Below are positions 44,785 to 56,108 of a stretch of DNA of 64,000 nucleotides, piece after piece (positions within the stretch are counted from its first letter, which is position 1; every line of letters starts with the position of its first letter). The stretch is from Shewanella sp. c952 (GTDB taxonomy: Bacteria; Pseudomonadota; Gammaproteobacteria; Enterobacterales; Shewanellaceae), in the NCBI RefSeq assembly GCF_019654975.1, contig NZ_BPEW01000003.1:186001-250000 (forward strand). Direction: 5' to 3'. The translations under genes were made by a program, and so were the position numbers. The notes under the pieces are model-generated. The model worked only from the letters and a program-made list of their open reading frames with translations. It was not told the origin of the DNA and ran no database searches.

Positions 44785-45324
44785 TTAAGCAGACTTAAAG
44801 GCCTTAATCCTATTTAGCTGAGTCGCCAGTGAACTGAATTTATGACTCTGCTCTTCATCCCACACAACACTGTAGTAATTTTGCAAACAGTCTGCGACTT
44901 CAACATTGTTATTAACCTCATCATTTCGCGCCAAAATACAAAGCGCTTTATCGCGATTAAGACCACGGAAATCGTTGACGCATTTACTGGTGATATCGGC
45001 ATACTCTTCGGGACGGTCAATTTTGTCGCTCATATTATGCTGAGGCGCCAAATTAGGATTAATCAACACTGACTTTATGCTATTTAAGAAACCAATCCTC
45101 TCAGCCCAAAAAGCCCCTAAACCAACACCAATAATCAATGGTGACTTATCATCAGAGGCTGAAATATGCTTGCTCACTTCATTAAGTAAATACTGCATAT
45201 CGTTTTTAGGATGCTGGGTACTGTAGCTCACCAAGCGTACGTCTTCGTCAATAAACTGCAATTGGCGCATTTTGTCGTGATTACCTGGACTAGTAGCATC
45301 AAATCCATGTAAATACAGGATCAT
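44785..45324 (-). CDS. ycfP: YcfP-family alpha/beta hydrolase-like protein
   Basis: The 179-residue protein aligns with E. coli YcfP from memory ([66 protein letters not shown]). The usual nucleophile elbow is replaced by GVGLGAF, without the central Ser, so classic esterase activity is doubtful. Its start is the ATG at 45324 with GGAG upstream. It lies downstream of nagZ as in enterobacteria, which suggests a link to wall recycling. Confidence 0.88.
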   Translation of the reverse strand: MILYLHGFDATSPGNHDKMRQLQFIDEDVRLVSYSTQHPKNDMQYLLNEVSKHISASDDKSPLIIGVGLGAFWAERIGFLNSIKSVLINPNLAPQHNMSDKIDRPEEYADITSKCVNDFRGLNRDKALCILARNDEVNNNVEVADCLQNYYSVVWDEEQSHKFSSLATQLNRIKAFKSA

Positions 45325-45402
45325 ATATGGCTCCATTGTTTATGCGAGTGTACTAATGATAGTTAACCTACCAAGCTAAGTAGGATAATTCGTTGCGCTA
45401 AA

Positions 45403-46416
45403 TCAATTTTCTAAAATTTGAGCCGCTATCACTTTAGCTTTTTCCCAACGGTCACTATTTTGTAGCGCATTAGCCACCATCGCAAAATCAGGTTTTAGCA
45501 GATTGGCCGTGACTTGTTGTTCAGCTACTGGCCAATTAACGCCATGCAGTACTTCAGTGGCACCGACACTGTCGTTACATACCAAAACCATGTTACAGCC
45601 GGCATCGATAGCCGCTTGTGCTCGCTCACAATAACCGCCAGCAACAGCCGCACCTTTCATTCCAAGATCATCTGAAAAAATTACCCCGTTAAAACCTAAT
45701 TCTTTACGCAGAACATCTTGTAGCCAATAGGGGGAAAAGCCTGCAGGATTAGCATCTACATTGGGGTAGATAACATGCGCAGGCATGATCCCTTGTAACC
45801 TTTCTTTAGCGATAAGCTGCTTGAAAGGTTGAATATCATTAGCAAATATCTGTTCTTTACTTCTTAAATCAACGGGCTTGGCAACATGAGAATCAGCCTC
45901 AACACTGCCGTGTCCAGGAAAATGTTTGCCCACACTGGCCATGCCAGCTTGTTGCATGCCTTTTATAAATGCTGTCGCTAGCTGTTCGACTTCAGCTTTA
46001 TCACAACTAAAGCTGCGTTTGCCAATCACTTGGCTAATGCCATTAAGATCAAGTACTGGTGCAAAGCTCAAATCAATATCAACAGCTAACAACTCTATTG
46101 CCATTAAAAAGCCAAGCTCAGTAGCCCAAGACTTAGCTAAAGTCAGATCTCCTTGCGCTGCTGGCAATATATCTCCCATCGCAGGCAAAACAGTAAAGTC
46201 ATCTCTAAAACGCTGCACTCGACCGCCCTCTTGGTCGACGGCAATTAAGATGTCAGCACGAACGGCTCTTATTGACTGAACAAGCTGTATAAGTTGGCTG
46301 CGGTTAGCGTAATTTCGGCTAAACAAGATAAGCCCACCAATCATTGGGTGGGACAACTGCTCTCGCTCTGCATCGCTCAAAATTGTTGATTCAACATCTA
46401 ACATCAAATAACTCAT
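45403..46416 (-). CDS. nagZ: Beta-N-acetylhexosaminidase NagZ
   Basis: This 337-residue cytoplasmic enzyme removes N-acetylglucosamine from muropeptides in wall recycling and can influence AmpC induction. The family signature KHFPGHGSVEADSH (catalytic His loop) and the likely nucleophile Asp in FSDDLGMKGA are present, with the GH3 opening GLILFSRNY. It is the first gene of a nagZ-ycfP unit with 78 bases between. It is divergent from sdaA across a 400-base gap. Confidence 0.94.
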   Translation of the reverse strand: MSYLMLDVESTILSDAEREQLSHPMIGGLILFSRNYANRSQLIQLVQSIRAVRADILIAVDQEGGRVQRFRDDFTVLPAMGDILPAAQGDLTLAKSWATELGFLMAIELLAVDIDLSFAPVLDLNGISQVIGKRSFSCDKAEVEQLATAFIKGMQQAGMASVGKHFPGHGSVEADSHVAKPVDLRSKEQIFANDIQPFKQLIAKERLQGIMPAHVIYPNVDANPAGFSPYWLQDVLRKELGFNGVIFSDDLGMKGAAVAGGYCERAQAAIDAGCNMVLVCNDSVGATEVLHGVNWPVAEQQVTANLLKPDFAMVANALQNSDRWEKAKVIAAQILEN

Positions 46417-46819
46417 ATAACCTCAAAATAATTATCGTTAGTAATACATATAAAGAATAGCGGGGCTAAAAAAACTGCTTGAAAGATAAAAAACAACATT
46501 AAGTCGTTATTTAATATAGAAAATAATAAAACAGCCAAACCATAACCCGAAAACTAAAATCCAAATAATAAAATTAGTTTATCTAATGCTTTTATCGTCA
46601 GTGCAAAAAATCTAATGCTAGATATAACGCTAAAGTATGGGATACTTTTTACACCAATCAATGCAAGCGACTAAGATTAGCATTAAGCTTAAGTTTTTTA
46701 CGCCGAATAATCGACATAAACATCGATCAACTCAATTCGCGTGCAGCATATAGTCTAAGTCAAATTGGTTAAAACAATAACAACTAAAGCAATAACAACG
46801 AGAGTAAAAAGGTTTTAGC
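46417..46819. other. Intergenic region between nagZ and sdaA
   Basis: This 403-base AT-rich gap holds no gene. It should hold divergent promoters. TCTAATGCT occurs twice (about 46576 and 46611) as a short direct repeat. AAGG at 46810-46813 is the sdaA ribosome binding site. No regulator box could be called with confidence. Confidence 0.4.
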
Positions 46820-48196
46820 ATGATTAGTGTATTCGACATGTTCAAGATAGGCATTGGCCCATCAAGTTCACACACTGTAGGCCCGATGAAAGCGGGTAAC
46901 ATATTTATTGAAGACCTGACTAAACAAGGTCTTTATGACGCTACCGATGAGATGCGTTCAGAGCTTTTCGGCTCGTTAGGCCAGACCGGTAAAGGCCACG
47001 GTACAGGTAAAGCCGTGATCCTCGGCTTGATGGGAGAAGCACCTGATACCGTCGATACCGATAAGATTGACGCCATACTAGAAAACGTCAGCAATGATGA
47101 AAAACTAATACTGAACAATGGTCGTGAGGTACTATTTTCTCGCGCTAATGGTATTACATACCATCGACGTAAAAGCCTGCCAGCTCATGCCAATGCAATG
47201 ACCCTTTATGCTTATGCTGAAGGAAAATGCATTTATGAGCGCACCTACTACTCTGTTGGTGGCGGTTTCATTTTAGATGAAGATGAAATTAAAGCGCAAG
47301 ATGCCTCCCCTGCTGCGCCTATTAAGTCAGCCCCTTATGATTTTGATTCTGCTCAGCAGCTACTTGAGTTGTGTACTGAGCATGGTTTTAGTATCTCATC
47401 GTTAATGATGGCCAACGAACTGAGTATTGCAGACACAGAAGCTATACAGCAGCAACTGTGGGAAATTTGGCAGACCATGAAAACCTGTGTTGAACGCGGT
47501 TATCAAAAAGAGGGGATTTTACCCGGTGGTCTCAAATTGCGCCGCCGTGCACCGTCACTTTATCGCCGCCTAAAAGCAGAAGGTAAAAGTGTTGTCGATC
47601 CGTTGACTGCAATGGACTGGGTCGACCTATTTGCACTGTCCGTTAATGAGCAAAATGCTGCTGGTGACCGTGTTGTTACCGCACCGACTAACGGTGCTGC
47701 AGGCATTATTCCGGCGGTATTAAGCTATTACGACATGTTTGTGCAAGAGGTCGACATGGATGTGTGTTGCCGTTATCTATTAACTGCTGCTGCCATTGGT
47801 ATTCTGTATAAGAAGAATGCCTCGATTTCTGGCGCTGAAGTAGGTTGCCAAGGCGAAGTGGGCGTTGCTTGTTCGATGGCAGCGGCTGCACTCACTGAAA
47901 TTATGGGTGGTACGGTTGAGCATGTAGAGAATGCTGCCGAGATCGGTATGGAGCATAATTTAGGCTTAACCTGTGACCCTGTAGGCGGCCTAGTTCAAGT
48001 TCCATGCATTGAACGTAATGCTATGGGGGCCGTTAAAGCAATTAACGCCTCACGTATGGCTATGCGCGGCGACGGTAACCATAAGGTGTCTTTAGATAAA
48101 GTCATCAAAACCATGATGGATACCGGTAAAGATATGCGTAGTAAATATAAAGAAACTGCAAAAGGCGGTTTGGCTGTGAATATCGTAGAGTGTTAA
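46820..48196 (+). CDS. sdaA: L-serine dehydratase, single-chain iron-sulfur type
   Basis: The 458-residue enzyme converts serine to pyruvate and ammonia. [19 protein letters not shown] near residues 8-26 and the iron-sulfur part [16 protein letters not shown] and [19 protein letters not shown] hold the conserved serine-binding loop and 4Fe-4S cysteines. Both alpha and beta parts are in one chain. It lies alone with its own terminator. sdaA in other bacteria is controlled by leucine/Lrp; no such site was recognised here. Confidence 0.95.
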   Translation: MISVFDMFKIGIGPSSSHTVGPMKAGNIFIEDLTKQGLYDATDEMRSELFGSLGQTGKGHGTGKAVILGLMGEAPDTVDTDKIDAILENVSNDEKLILNNGREVLFSRANGITYHRRKSLPAHANAMTLYAYAEGKCIYERTYYSVGGGFILDEDEIKAQDASPAAPIKSAPYDFDSAQQLLELCTEHGFSISSLMMANELSIADTEAIQQQLWEIWQTMKTCVERGYQKEGILPGGLKLRRRAPSLYRRLKAEGKSVVDPLTAMDWVDLFALSVNEQNAAGDRVVTAPTNGAAGIIPAVLSYYDMFVQEVDMDVCCRYLLTAAAIGILYKKNASISGAEVGCQGEVGVACSMAAAALTEIMGGTVEHVENAAEIGMEHNLGLTCDPVGGLVQVPCIERNAMGAVKAINASRMAMRGDGNHKVSLDKVIKTMMDTGKDMRSKYKETAKGGLAVNIVEC

Positions 48197-48216
48197 ACAC
48201 CCTATAATTTTCCATA

Positions 48217-48246
48217 AAAAAACCTCGCATTCGCGAGGTTTTTTAT
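48217..48246 (+). terminator. Terminator after sdaA
   Basis: The perfect stem AAAACCTCGC / GCGAGGTTTT with a 4-base loop runs into TTTTTT. It also suits the converging cysB. Confidence 0.88.
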
Positions 48247-48262
48247 TGCCAGTTAATAGCGA

Positions 48263-49261
<999 letters not shown>

Positions 49262-49463
49262 TTACAGATCTTTGAATAGATAAGCAATGACACATTTAAG
49301 TATAATTATTCGTTATAGTACAACGAAATAATTTAATCAAATGGAATATAGCACAATTGTCAAACTCTGCGAACTGATAATCATCAAACCATGATGAAGA
49401 TTACTATCCTAGAATGTTGATTTATAGTAGCATTAAAAGCATTAAAAAATATCTGGACCCTTT

Positions 49464-50240
49464 ATGATAATCGTTTCCGTCTTTGTTTTGATCGGTGTAT
49501 TGCTACTCCTTATTATCGGCATTAGCATCATTCAACAACAAAAAGCCCGTGTTGAAGCTGAAAGGCGCACAGAGCTGGCTCGACAAAGAGCGATCATTGA
49601 TGAAACCGAGGGCGTGCTTTCAAACACGGGGCTTATCCCCTGCTCCAGTAACATCGTATTAATACTGTATAAAAGAATTGAAGAAGCGCTCGTTATTGCC
49701 GCCTCTTTGTCTCCAGCGCAAAAGAATGACTACGAACGTCGCTTATTTGATTTACGCGCACAAATAGAAGCATTGAATAATGCGCCTAAGTCAGCACCTG
49801 CCATTGAGATGTTCAGACTGCCAGACAATGACAGGCAAGTGCTCACCTTAGTTCAAACACTTAAAAAGATGAAAGCGATACTAAGAGCTGAGCACAACAA
49901 AGGCAGAGTCGAGCCCAACACCTTTGCTCAGGAAGAGCTACGTATCGATAGCCTTCAACTGCGAATTAACGTGGACTCTATGCTGGCGAGGGGCAGAGCC
50001 GCTTGTTTTATGAAACAATATGGCTCAGCTAAGCAGATGGTCACTAAAGCCTTATCAACCTTGCACACTATAAAAGCCCAAACGCCAAACGACCCTTTCA
50101 TTGCCAAGAAAGTAGATGAAGCTAAAACCATGCTCGATGAAATCATGGGCGCACAAAAAATGGCTCAACCTCAAGTTGCTGCGTTGAAAGAAGATGAAGA
50201 TGACATTGATGTGCTATTTCAGCCCAAGCGTAAGTGGTAA
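49464..50240 (+). CDS. Membrane-anchored helical protein of unknown function
   Basis: Not recognised. A single N-terminal helix (VFVLIGVLLLLIIGISII, residues 4-22) anchors the protein. The rest is mainly alpha-helical and polar, with a basic region after the helix (QKARVEAERRTELARQRA) and a TPR-like segment (RAACFMKQYGSAKQMVTKAL) near 185-205. A short acidic tail (EDEDDID) precedes the end KRKW. It is followed by a terminator and then by the 190-bp repeat array. Confidence 0.65.
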   Translation: MIIVSVFVLIGVLLLLIIGISIIQQQKARVEAERRTELARQRAIIDETEGVLSNTGLIPCSSNIVLILYKRIEEALVIAASLSPAQKNDYERRLFDLRAQIEALNNAPKSAPAIEMFRLPDNDRQVLTLVQTLKKMKAILRAEHNKGRVEPNTFAQEELRIDSLQLRINVDSMLARGRAACFMKQYGSAKQMVTKALSTLHTIKAQTPNDPFIAKKVDEAKTMLDEIMGAQKMAQPQVAALKEDEDDIDVLFQPKRKW

Positions 50241-50302
50241 GTTGATTGGCCTTTGCCCTAGGTATTAGTTTTATTCACTAAGCAGCACAAGATTACAGAT
50301 AT

Positions 50303-50331
50303 AAAAAGCCCTGATATATTCGGGGCTTTTT
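50303..50331 (+). terminator. Terminator after the helical protein gene, start of the repeat array
   Basis: AAAAAGCCCTGA pairs with TCGGGGCTTTTT (12 bp, one G-T pair, loop TATAT). Its 3' half is echoed at the end of every 190-bp repeat unit that follows. Confidence 0.85.
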
Positions 50332-50332
50332 A

Positions 50333-51281
50333 TTGACCTCAAAAACCTAACTGCTATTAAGATAAAATTCTTATCGTCAGCGAAAGCTTAAAAAGCCATA
50401 GGCAAGATAGGCAGTGATTATGCCAGCTCAATAACCTTAAAAAGAACCACTGACTCTCCTTAAGGAATTTGTTACTAACCACCCAGAAAAATATCTTAAC
50501 AGCGGGTATATTCGGCCTGTTCTTGACCTCAAAAACCTACCGAAATTAAGATGAAATCCTTATCGCCAGCCAAAGTTTAAAGAGCCATCGGCAAGATAGG
50601 CAGTGGTTATGCCAGCTCAATAACCTTAAAAATAATCACAGACTCTCGTTAAGGAGTTTGCGATTAGCCTACCCAGACAAATATCATAACAACTGACATA
50701 TTCGGCCTAGTCTTGACCTCAAAAACCTAACTGCTATTAAGATAAAATTCTTATCGTCAGCGAAAGTTTAAAAAGCCATAGGCAAGATAGGCAGTGATTA
50801 TGCCAGCTCAATAACCTTAAAAAGAACCACTGACTCTCCTTAAGGAATTTGTTACTAACCACCCAGAAAAATATCTTAACAGCGGGTATATTCGGCCTAT
50901 TATTGATCTCAAAAACCTAACTGCTATTAAGATAAAATTCTTATCGCCAGCCAAAGCTTAAAGCTCCATAGGCAAGATAGGCAGTGATTATGCCAGCTCA
51001 ATAACCTTAAAAAGAACCGCTGACTCTCGTTAAGGAATTTACGACTAACCACCCAGAAAAATATCTTAACAGCGGGTATATTCGGCCTGTTCTTGACCTC
51101 AAAAACCTACCGAAATTAAGATAAAATTCTTATCGCCAGCCAAAGCTTAAAGCTCCATAAGCAAGATAGGCAGTGATTATGCCAGCTCAATAACCTTAAA
51201 AAGAACCACTGACTCTCCTTAATAAATTTGCGACTAGCCCCCCAGAAAAATATCATAACAGCCGACATATTCGGCCTATTC
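50333..51281. repeat. Five tandem copies of a 190-bp non-coding repeat
   Basis: Units begin with TTGACCTCAAAAACCTA (TTGATCTC in the fourth) at 50333, 50523, 50713, 50903 and 51093, giving a period of 190 bases. The next start, at 51282, opens only a short partial copy. Each unit contains the same blocks (GGCAAGATAGGCAGTG, TATGCCAGCTCAATAACCTT, ATATTCGGCCT). By my reading units 1 and 3 differ at only three positions, while units 2, 4 and 5 diverge more. No long reading frame crosses them. The array fills the space between a rightward gene and the leftward topA, and is framed by two similar hairpins. Confidence 0.93.
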
Positions 51282-51359
51282 TTGACCTCAAACTCCTAAC
51301 AGCAGACATTAAAAAGCCCCGATATACTCGAGGCCTTTTACGCTTATAAAGCTTACAGA
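51282..51359 (-). terminator. Partial repeat and topA terminator
   Basis: A broken repeat start (TTGACCTCAAACTCCTA) is followed at 51311-51340 by AAAAGCCCCGA pairing with TCGAGGCCTTTT (one bulge, one G-T pair). On the minus strand it exits into TTTTT, 20 bases after topA. Sequence and loop resemble the hairpin at 50303. Confidence 0.75.
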
Positions 51360-54053
51360 TTACTCAGCTTTAGGTTTTGCTTTCGCCTTTGGCTTAGCTT
51401 TTGGTTTAGCTTTAGCTTTCGGTTTTGCCTTCGCTTTTGCTTCAGCAACCCACTTACCGTCAATAAACTTGGCGGTCCAGCCTGTCGCTTTACCATCGAC
51501 ATCCGTCGCGACATATTGTTCTTTGGTCTTACGACTAAAGCGCACTGACGCTAAGTTACCATCATCATCAGCAACAGGTGCATCAGCAAGGTAAGCATAC
51601 TTAGGCCACAACAGCTCACGATACTTCACCAACTCTTCGACCAATGGACCACGTGTTTCACGTGATTTAGGGAAAGTGCTAGCAGCAAGGAAAATCCCCG
51701 CAGCGCCATCTCTTAATACAAAGTATGCATCTGACTTGGTACATTTAAGGTCAGGAAGATGAATAGGATCTTCTTTTGGTGGCGCCGCTTCGCCGCTTTT
51801 CAGCAGTTTACGCGTATTCTTACATTCAGAATTGGTACAACCAAAATACTTACCAAAGCGGCCATTTTTAAGTTCCATATCGTTTTGACAACGATCGCAC
51901 TCAATAATTGGGCCTTCATAACCTTTGATCTTAAACTGACCCGCTTCAACTTCAAAGCCTTCACACGTCGGATTATTACCGCAGATGTGTAACTTACGGG
52001 TTTCATCGATAAGGTAGCTATCCATTGCTGTGCCACATATGCCACAACGATGTTTTGCTCTTAACGCTTCAGTTTCGGCGTCTTCACCACTTTCACTTAC
52101 CGCTTCTTCACCCGGTGTTAAGTTCAGCGTCGTCTTACAACGTTCTTTAGGTGGCAGCGCATATCCTGAACAACCTAAGAATACCCCAGTACTACCGGTG
52201 CGGATCCCCATAGGGCGTCCACAGGTAGGGCATTTAATGTCAGTAATCACCATCTCATTCGGGCGCATTCCGCCCTCTTCAGGTGGTAACTCTGCATTCT
52301 CTAACTGCTTAGTGAAGTCTTTGTAGAATCCATTGAGTACTTTTTTCCAGTCAAGCTTACCTTGAGCAACATCATCCAATGTTTGCTCCATGCTTGCGGT
52401 AAAGTCATAGCTCATTAAATCCTGGAAACTACCGACTAACCTGTCGCTAACGATTTCGCCCATTTTCTCAGCGTAGAATCGGCGGTTATCGACTTTAACG
52501 TAACCTCGATCCTGAATGGTTGAAATAATGGTTGCATAGGTAGACGGACGACCAATCCCACGTTTTTCAAGCTCTTTAACCAAAGAGGCTTCGCTGTAAC
52601 GAGCAGGTGGCTTGGTAAAGTGCTGCTTAGGCGTTAGCTCTTGCAGTGTCATCGCATCACCTTTAGCAACGACAGGCAGCGTATTGTCTTCTTCGTTCTT
52701 TTTCTTAATCGCAGTTTGTACGCGCGTCCAACCATCAAAACGTAGTGTACGCCCTGTTGCTTTTAGCTCGTAGTCACCCGCTTTAACAGTTAGACGCGTT
52801 GCATCATACTTTGCAGGTGTCATCTGACATGAAACAAACTGACGCCAGATCAACTCATATAAACGTTGAGCATCACGCTCCATATCGCTTAGAGATGCTG
52901 CGGTTACTTTTACATTTGAAGGACGAATCGCTTCGTGCGCCTCTTGCGCGCCCTCTTTGCTACCGTAACGCAGTGGAGATTCAGGTAAATACTTATCTCC
53001 AAAATCTTTAGCAATCATCTCACGCACATTGTCTAACGCTTCTTGACTTAAGTTAGTCGAGTCAGTACGCATGTAGGTAATATGACCCGCTTCATATAAG
53101 CGCTGCGCCATCATCATGGTCTTCTTAACACCAAAACCTAAGCGCGTACTTGCCGCTTGTTGCAGTGTTGAAGTGATATATGGTGCTGATGGCTTACTTT
53201 GCGTTGCACGATCTTCTCGCGCTGCAACCACAAAGCTTGATTGCGATAATGCACTAACCGCACTGTCAGCTTGGGCTTGATTTACTGGATTAAAAGCTTT
53301 GTCTTGATACTTAACCACCTGCATTTTAAGCAGATCATTGGTTAAGGTATTTAGCTCAGCATGAACATCCCAGAACTCTTCTGGTACGAACGCCTTAATT
53401 TCGCCTTCACGCTCAACAACCAAACGTACTGCAACAGATTGCACACGTCCCGCAGATAAACCTCGAGCAACTTTCTTCCACAACAGTGGTGATGCCATAA
53501 AGCCAACGACACGGTCTAAGAATCGACGTGCTTGCTGCGCATTGACCATATTAGTGTCGAGCACAGATGGCTGACTAAATGCATCCTGAATGGCTGATTT
53601 AGTAATTTCGTTAAACACTACGCGTTGATAGCGAGATTCATCTCCACCAATAACCTGTTGAAGATGCCAAGCGATCGCCTCCCCCTCTCTATCCAAATCG
53701 GTTGCGAGATAGATGTGGTCGGCTGACTCAGCAAGTGTTTGTAATTCTTTTACGACTTTCTCTTTGCCAGGAAGCGTTTGGTACTTCGCTTTCCAGCCTT
53801 TTTCGGGGTCTACTCCCATGCGGGCAACTAAAGCTTGCTTCGCTTTTAGACTCTTATACTCAGCCTTCTCCTCTGGAGACATCTTCTTGACTTCAGCAGG
53901 TGTTTTGCTCACCACCTTTGCGTCTGGACTCGACGATGTAGGCAGATCACGGATGTGACCTACACTCGACTTAACGATGAAATCTTTGCCTAGATATTTA
54001 TTAATAGTCTTGGCTTTGGCCGGTGATTCGACGATTACTAGCGATTTACCCAT
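51360..54053 (-). CDS. topA: DNA topoisomerase I (TopA)
   Basis: The 897-residue enzyme relaxes negative supercoils. It starts [17 protein letters not shown], the toprim opening; the longest frame begins at 54101. The catalytic Tyr is in [10 protein letters not shown], and [11 protein letters not shown] carries toprim acids. Zinc-binding tails follow with CPTC, CGIC, CDRC and related pairs. The last 25 residues are a K-A-K-P-K repeat, a low-complexity basic tail that probably binds DNA or ribosomes. It runs leftward into the 190-bp repeat array; there is no strong Shine-Dalgarno. Confidence 0.96.
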   Translation of the reverse strand: MGKSLVIVESPAKAKTINKYLGKDFIVKSSVGHIRDLPTSSSPDAKVVSKTPAEVKKMSPEEKAEYKSLKAKQALVARMGVDPEKGWKAKYQTLPGKEKVVKELQTLAESADHIYLATDLDREGEAIAWHLQQVIGGDESRYQRVVFNEITKSAIQDAFSQPSVLDTNMVNAQQARRFLDRVVGFMASPLLWKKVARGLSAGRVQSVAVRLVVEREGEIKAFVPEEFWDVHAELNTLTNDLLKMQVVKYQDKAFNPVNQAQADSAVSALSQSSFVVAAREDRATQSKPSAPYITSTLQQAASTRLGFGVKKTMMMAQRLYEAGHITYMRTDSTNLSQEALDNVREMIAKDFGDKYLPESPLRYGSKEGAQEAHEAIRPSNVKVTAASLSDMERDAQRLYELIWRQFVSCQMTPAKYDATRLTVKAGDYELKATGRTLRFDGWTRVQTAIKKKNEEDNTLPVVAKGDAMTLQELTPKQHFTKPPARYSEASLVKELEKRGIGRPSTYATIISTIQDRGYVKVDNRRFYAEKMGEIVSDRLVGSFQDLMSYDFTASMEQTLDDVAQGKLDWKKVLNGFYKDFTKQLENAELPPEEGGMRPNEMVITDIKCPTCGRPMGIRTGSTGVFLGCSGYALPPKERCKTTLNLTPGEEAVSESGEDAETEALRAKHRCGICGTAMDSYLIDETRKLHICGNNPTCEGFEVEAGQFKIKGYEGPIIECDRCQNDMELKNGRFGKYFGCTNSECKNTRKLLKSGEAAPPKEDPIHLPDLKCTKSDAYFVLRDGAAGIFLAASTFPKSRETRGPLVEELVKYRELLWPKYAYLADAPVADDDGNLASVRFSRKTKEQYVATDVDGKATGWTAKFIDGKWVAEAKAKAKPKAKAKPKAKPKAKAKPKAE

Positions 54054-54387
54054 ATATTTATTTGCGCCAACAAGTTTCAAAAATCTGAAAATTGGCTCCA
54101 TATATAGAGGGTTGTGTAAAGACTTTCAAGCTAATCCCTCTTTTATTTGTACTGGAGTACCATTTTTTAACCGTTTTTGAAATAAATGTGAAAAAAATTA
54201 GTGCTTATTTAAAAACTAATATTTCATTATTAGTCATCAAGCAAGTATTAGTTGTGCATTTTGATGCAAATACACTGTTTTGAGAAAAAACCCCTACCTT
54301 GTTTAGCCTTTGAGCTTAAGTATACTGAGCTCAATAATTACAACTCAGGAATGGAAATAACACCTGAGCTACCCTAAAGGATAAAGA
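54054..54387. promoter_or_regulatory. astB upstream region with an ArgR-like box
   Basis: This 334-base gap between divergent topA and astB contains no gene. TGCATTTTGATGCA at 54255-54268 fits the ARG-box geometry TGAAT-W4-ATTCA with the common C/G variant at the third position of each half. It lies about 120 bases before astB. AAAGGA before the ATG is the ribosome binding site. ArgR control of arginine breakdown would be logical but is unproven. Confidence 0.45.
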
Positions 54388-55725
54388 ATGAAGCATTTTG
54401 AAGCCAATTTCGACGGACTCGTTGGCCCGACACATAATTACGCGGGTTTGTCATTCGGAAACGTTGCCTCTTTAAACAACGCTGCCGCGACATCTAGCCC
54501 TAAAGATGCTGCCAAACAAGGGATCAAAAAAGCCAAAGCACTTGCAGACTTAGGTTTAGTACAAGGCATGTTTGCTCCTCAAGAGCGCCCAGACCTTCAC
54601 ACACTGCGTAGAATCGGTTTTACCGGCTCTGATGCTGAAGTATTAAATAAAGCCGCCAAAGAGGCTCCTGCGCTGTTACGTGCATGCTGCAGTGCTTCAA
54701 GTATGTGGACAGCTAATGCAGCAACAGTATCACCTAGTGCCGATACTCACGATGGTAAACTGCATTTTACCCCTGCAAACTTAGTCGACAAACTGCATCG
54801 TAGTATTGAGCCTGTCACTACTGGAAATATTCTGCAAGCTACGTTTAACGATAGCCGCTATTTCAAACACCACCAACATTTACCAGAACATACTAGTTTT
54901 GGTGATGAGGGCGCAGCCAACCATACACGTCTTTGTAGTGAGTATGGCCATGCAGGCATCGAGTTATTCGTTTATGGCCAAGAAGCGACGAATCCTTCGG
55001 CACCAAAACCACAAAAGTTTCCTGCACGCCAGACCCTAGAAGCCTCACAAGCCATTGCTCGTCTTCACCAGCTAGATGATGACGGTACGGTGTACATGCA
55101 ACAAAATCCTGATATCATCGATCAAGGTGTATTCCATAACGACGTTATTGCTGTTGGTAACCAAAATGTACTGTTCTACCATGAGCAAGCATTTTTAAAT
55201 ACCCAAGCCAAACTTGAAGAGATAAAGCGTAAGTTTGGTGAATCACCACTGCATTTTGTTGAAGTGCCAACCGCTAAAGTGGCGATTCAGGATGCAGTTA
55301 AGAGCTACCTGTTTAACACTCAAGTAGTGACATTACCTTCAGGTGAAATGGCGATTATCGCGCCAACAAACTGTCAAGAAAACCCAGCAGTTCATGCATA
55401 CTTAAATGAGCTAGTGACATTAGGCTCGCCTATCAAACAAGTGCACTACTTTGATGTGAAGCAGAGTATGCAAAATGGCGGTGGCCCCGCGTGTTTGCGT
55501 CTTCGAGTGGCGATGAATCAAGATGAAGTTGCTGCAGTAAACCAAAACACTATGATGAACGATGCACTATTCGCACGTCTTAACCTTTGGGTTGATAAGC
55601 ATTATCGTGACCGTTTAAGCGTGGCGGATCTCGCTGATCCACAATTGGTAATGGAATCACGTACAGCGCTTGATGAGCTTACCCAGATCATGAAGCTTGG
55701 CAGTGTTTATCAGTTCCAGAGATAA
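54388..55725 (+). CDS. astB: N-succinylarginine dihydrolase
   Basis: The 445-residue enzyme performs the second step of the arginine succinyltransferase pathway, turning N2-succinylarginine into N2-succinylornithine, ammonia and CO2. It belongs to the guanidino-group-modifying family: [18 protein letters not shown] opens the family, and [14 protein letters not shown] near residue 365 carries the catalytic Cys. The other ast genes are not in the window, so astB stands alone here. It ends before a gap of 380 bases. Confidence 0.95.
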   Translation: MKHFEANFDGLVGPTHNYAGLSFGNVASLNNAAATSSPKDAAKQGIKKAKALADLGLVQGMFAPQERPDLHTLRRIGFTGSDAEVLNKAAKEAPALLRACCSASSMWTANAATVSPSADTHDGKLHFTPANLVDKLHRSIEPVTTGNILQATFNDSRYFKHHQHLPEHTSFGDEGAANHTRLCSEYGHAGIELFVYGQEATNPSAPKPQKFPARQTLEASQAIARLHQLDDDGTVYMQQNPDIIDQGVFHNDVIAVGNQNVLFYHEQAFLNTQAKLEEIKRKFGESPLHFVEVPTAKVAIQDAVKSYLFNTQVVTLPSGEMAIIAPTNCQENPAVHAYLNELVTLGSPIKQVHYFDVKQSMQNGGGPACLRLRVAMNQDEVAAVNQNTMMNDALFARLNLWVDKHYRDRLSVADLADPQLVMESRTALDELTQIMKLGSVYQFQR

Positions 55726-56108
55726 ATCTGTCTTAAACTTATTCGGATAAGTAGAGAGGGCACCGTGCGTCGATATATTCAGTACCTTCTCTTTATTATT
55801 AGTCATAAATAGCTTGGTCAAGCGTCGTTATAATTATCTATCAATTTAATTAGTATCCAGATATTTTTGGCACGCCAACTAAAACGCGTACCAAAAAAAC
55901 GCGACGTTCAAAATCAACGGTGTTCTAATAACACGTTATAGAATCACAAACCCTGCCCCCACAACAGATTGAACTAATTAGCATTTCTATGGAATAAAAA
56001 ATCCCTAACAGAAAACTGATAAGGATTTATTCTTCACCAACTAGGTAACTATATTTTCATCAAGCAATCTAGATATCTCAACTTACAAAGCTGCTAGGCA
56101 CGAATCTA
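55726..56108. other. Gap after astB with the terminator of the Ig-like gene
   Basis: No gene was found. An imperfect dyad TTCTAATAAC / GTTATAGAA lies at about 55922-55943. The best signal is the minus-strand terminator at 55999-56028, listed separately. Confidence 0.5.
55999..56028 (-). terminator. Terminator of the Ig-like lipoprotein gene
   Basis: On the minus strand AAATCCTTATCAG pairs with CTGTTAGGGATTT (13 positions, one mismatch, one G-T), loop TTTT, and exits into TTTTTTATT. It is about 80 bases after the gene stop. Confidence 0.75.

Noticed and set aside
49381..49397. Dyad TCATCA / TGATGA before the helical protein gene
   Set aside because: Six-base arms in AT-rich sequence are expected by chance.
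50333..51281. CRISPR array
   Set aside because: Units are 190 bases with no short repeat-spacer alternation, and no cas genes are near.
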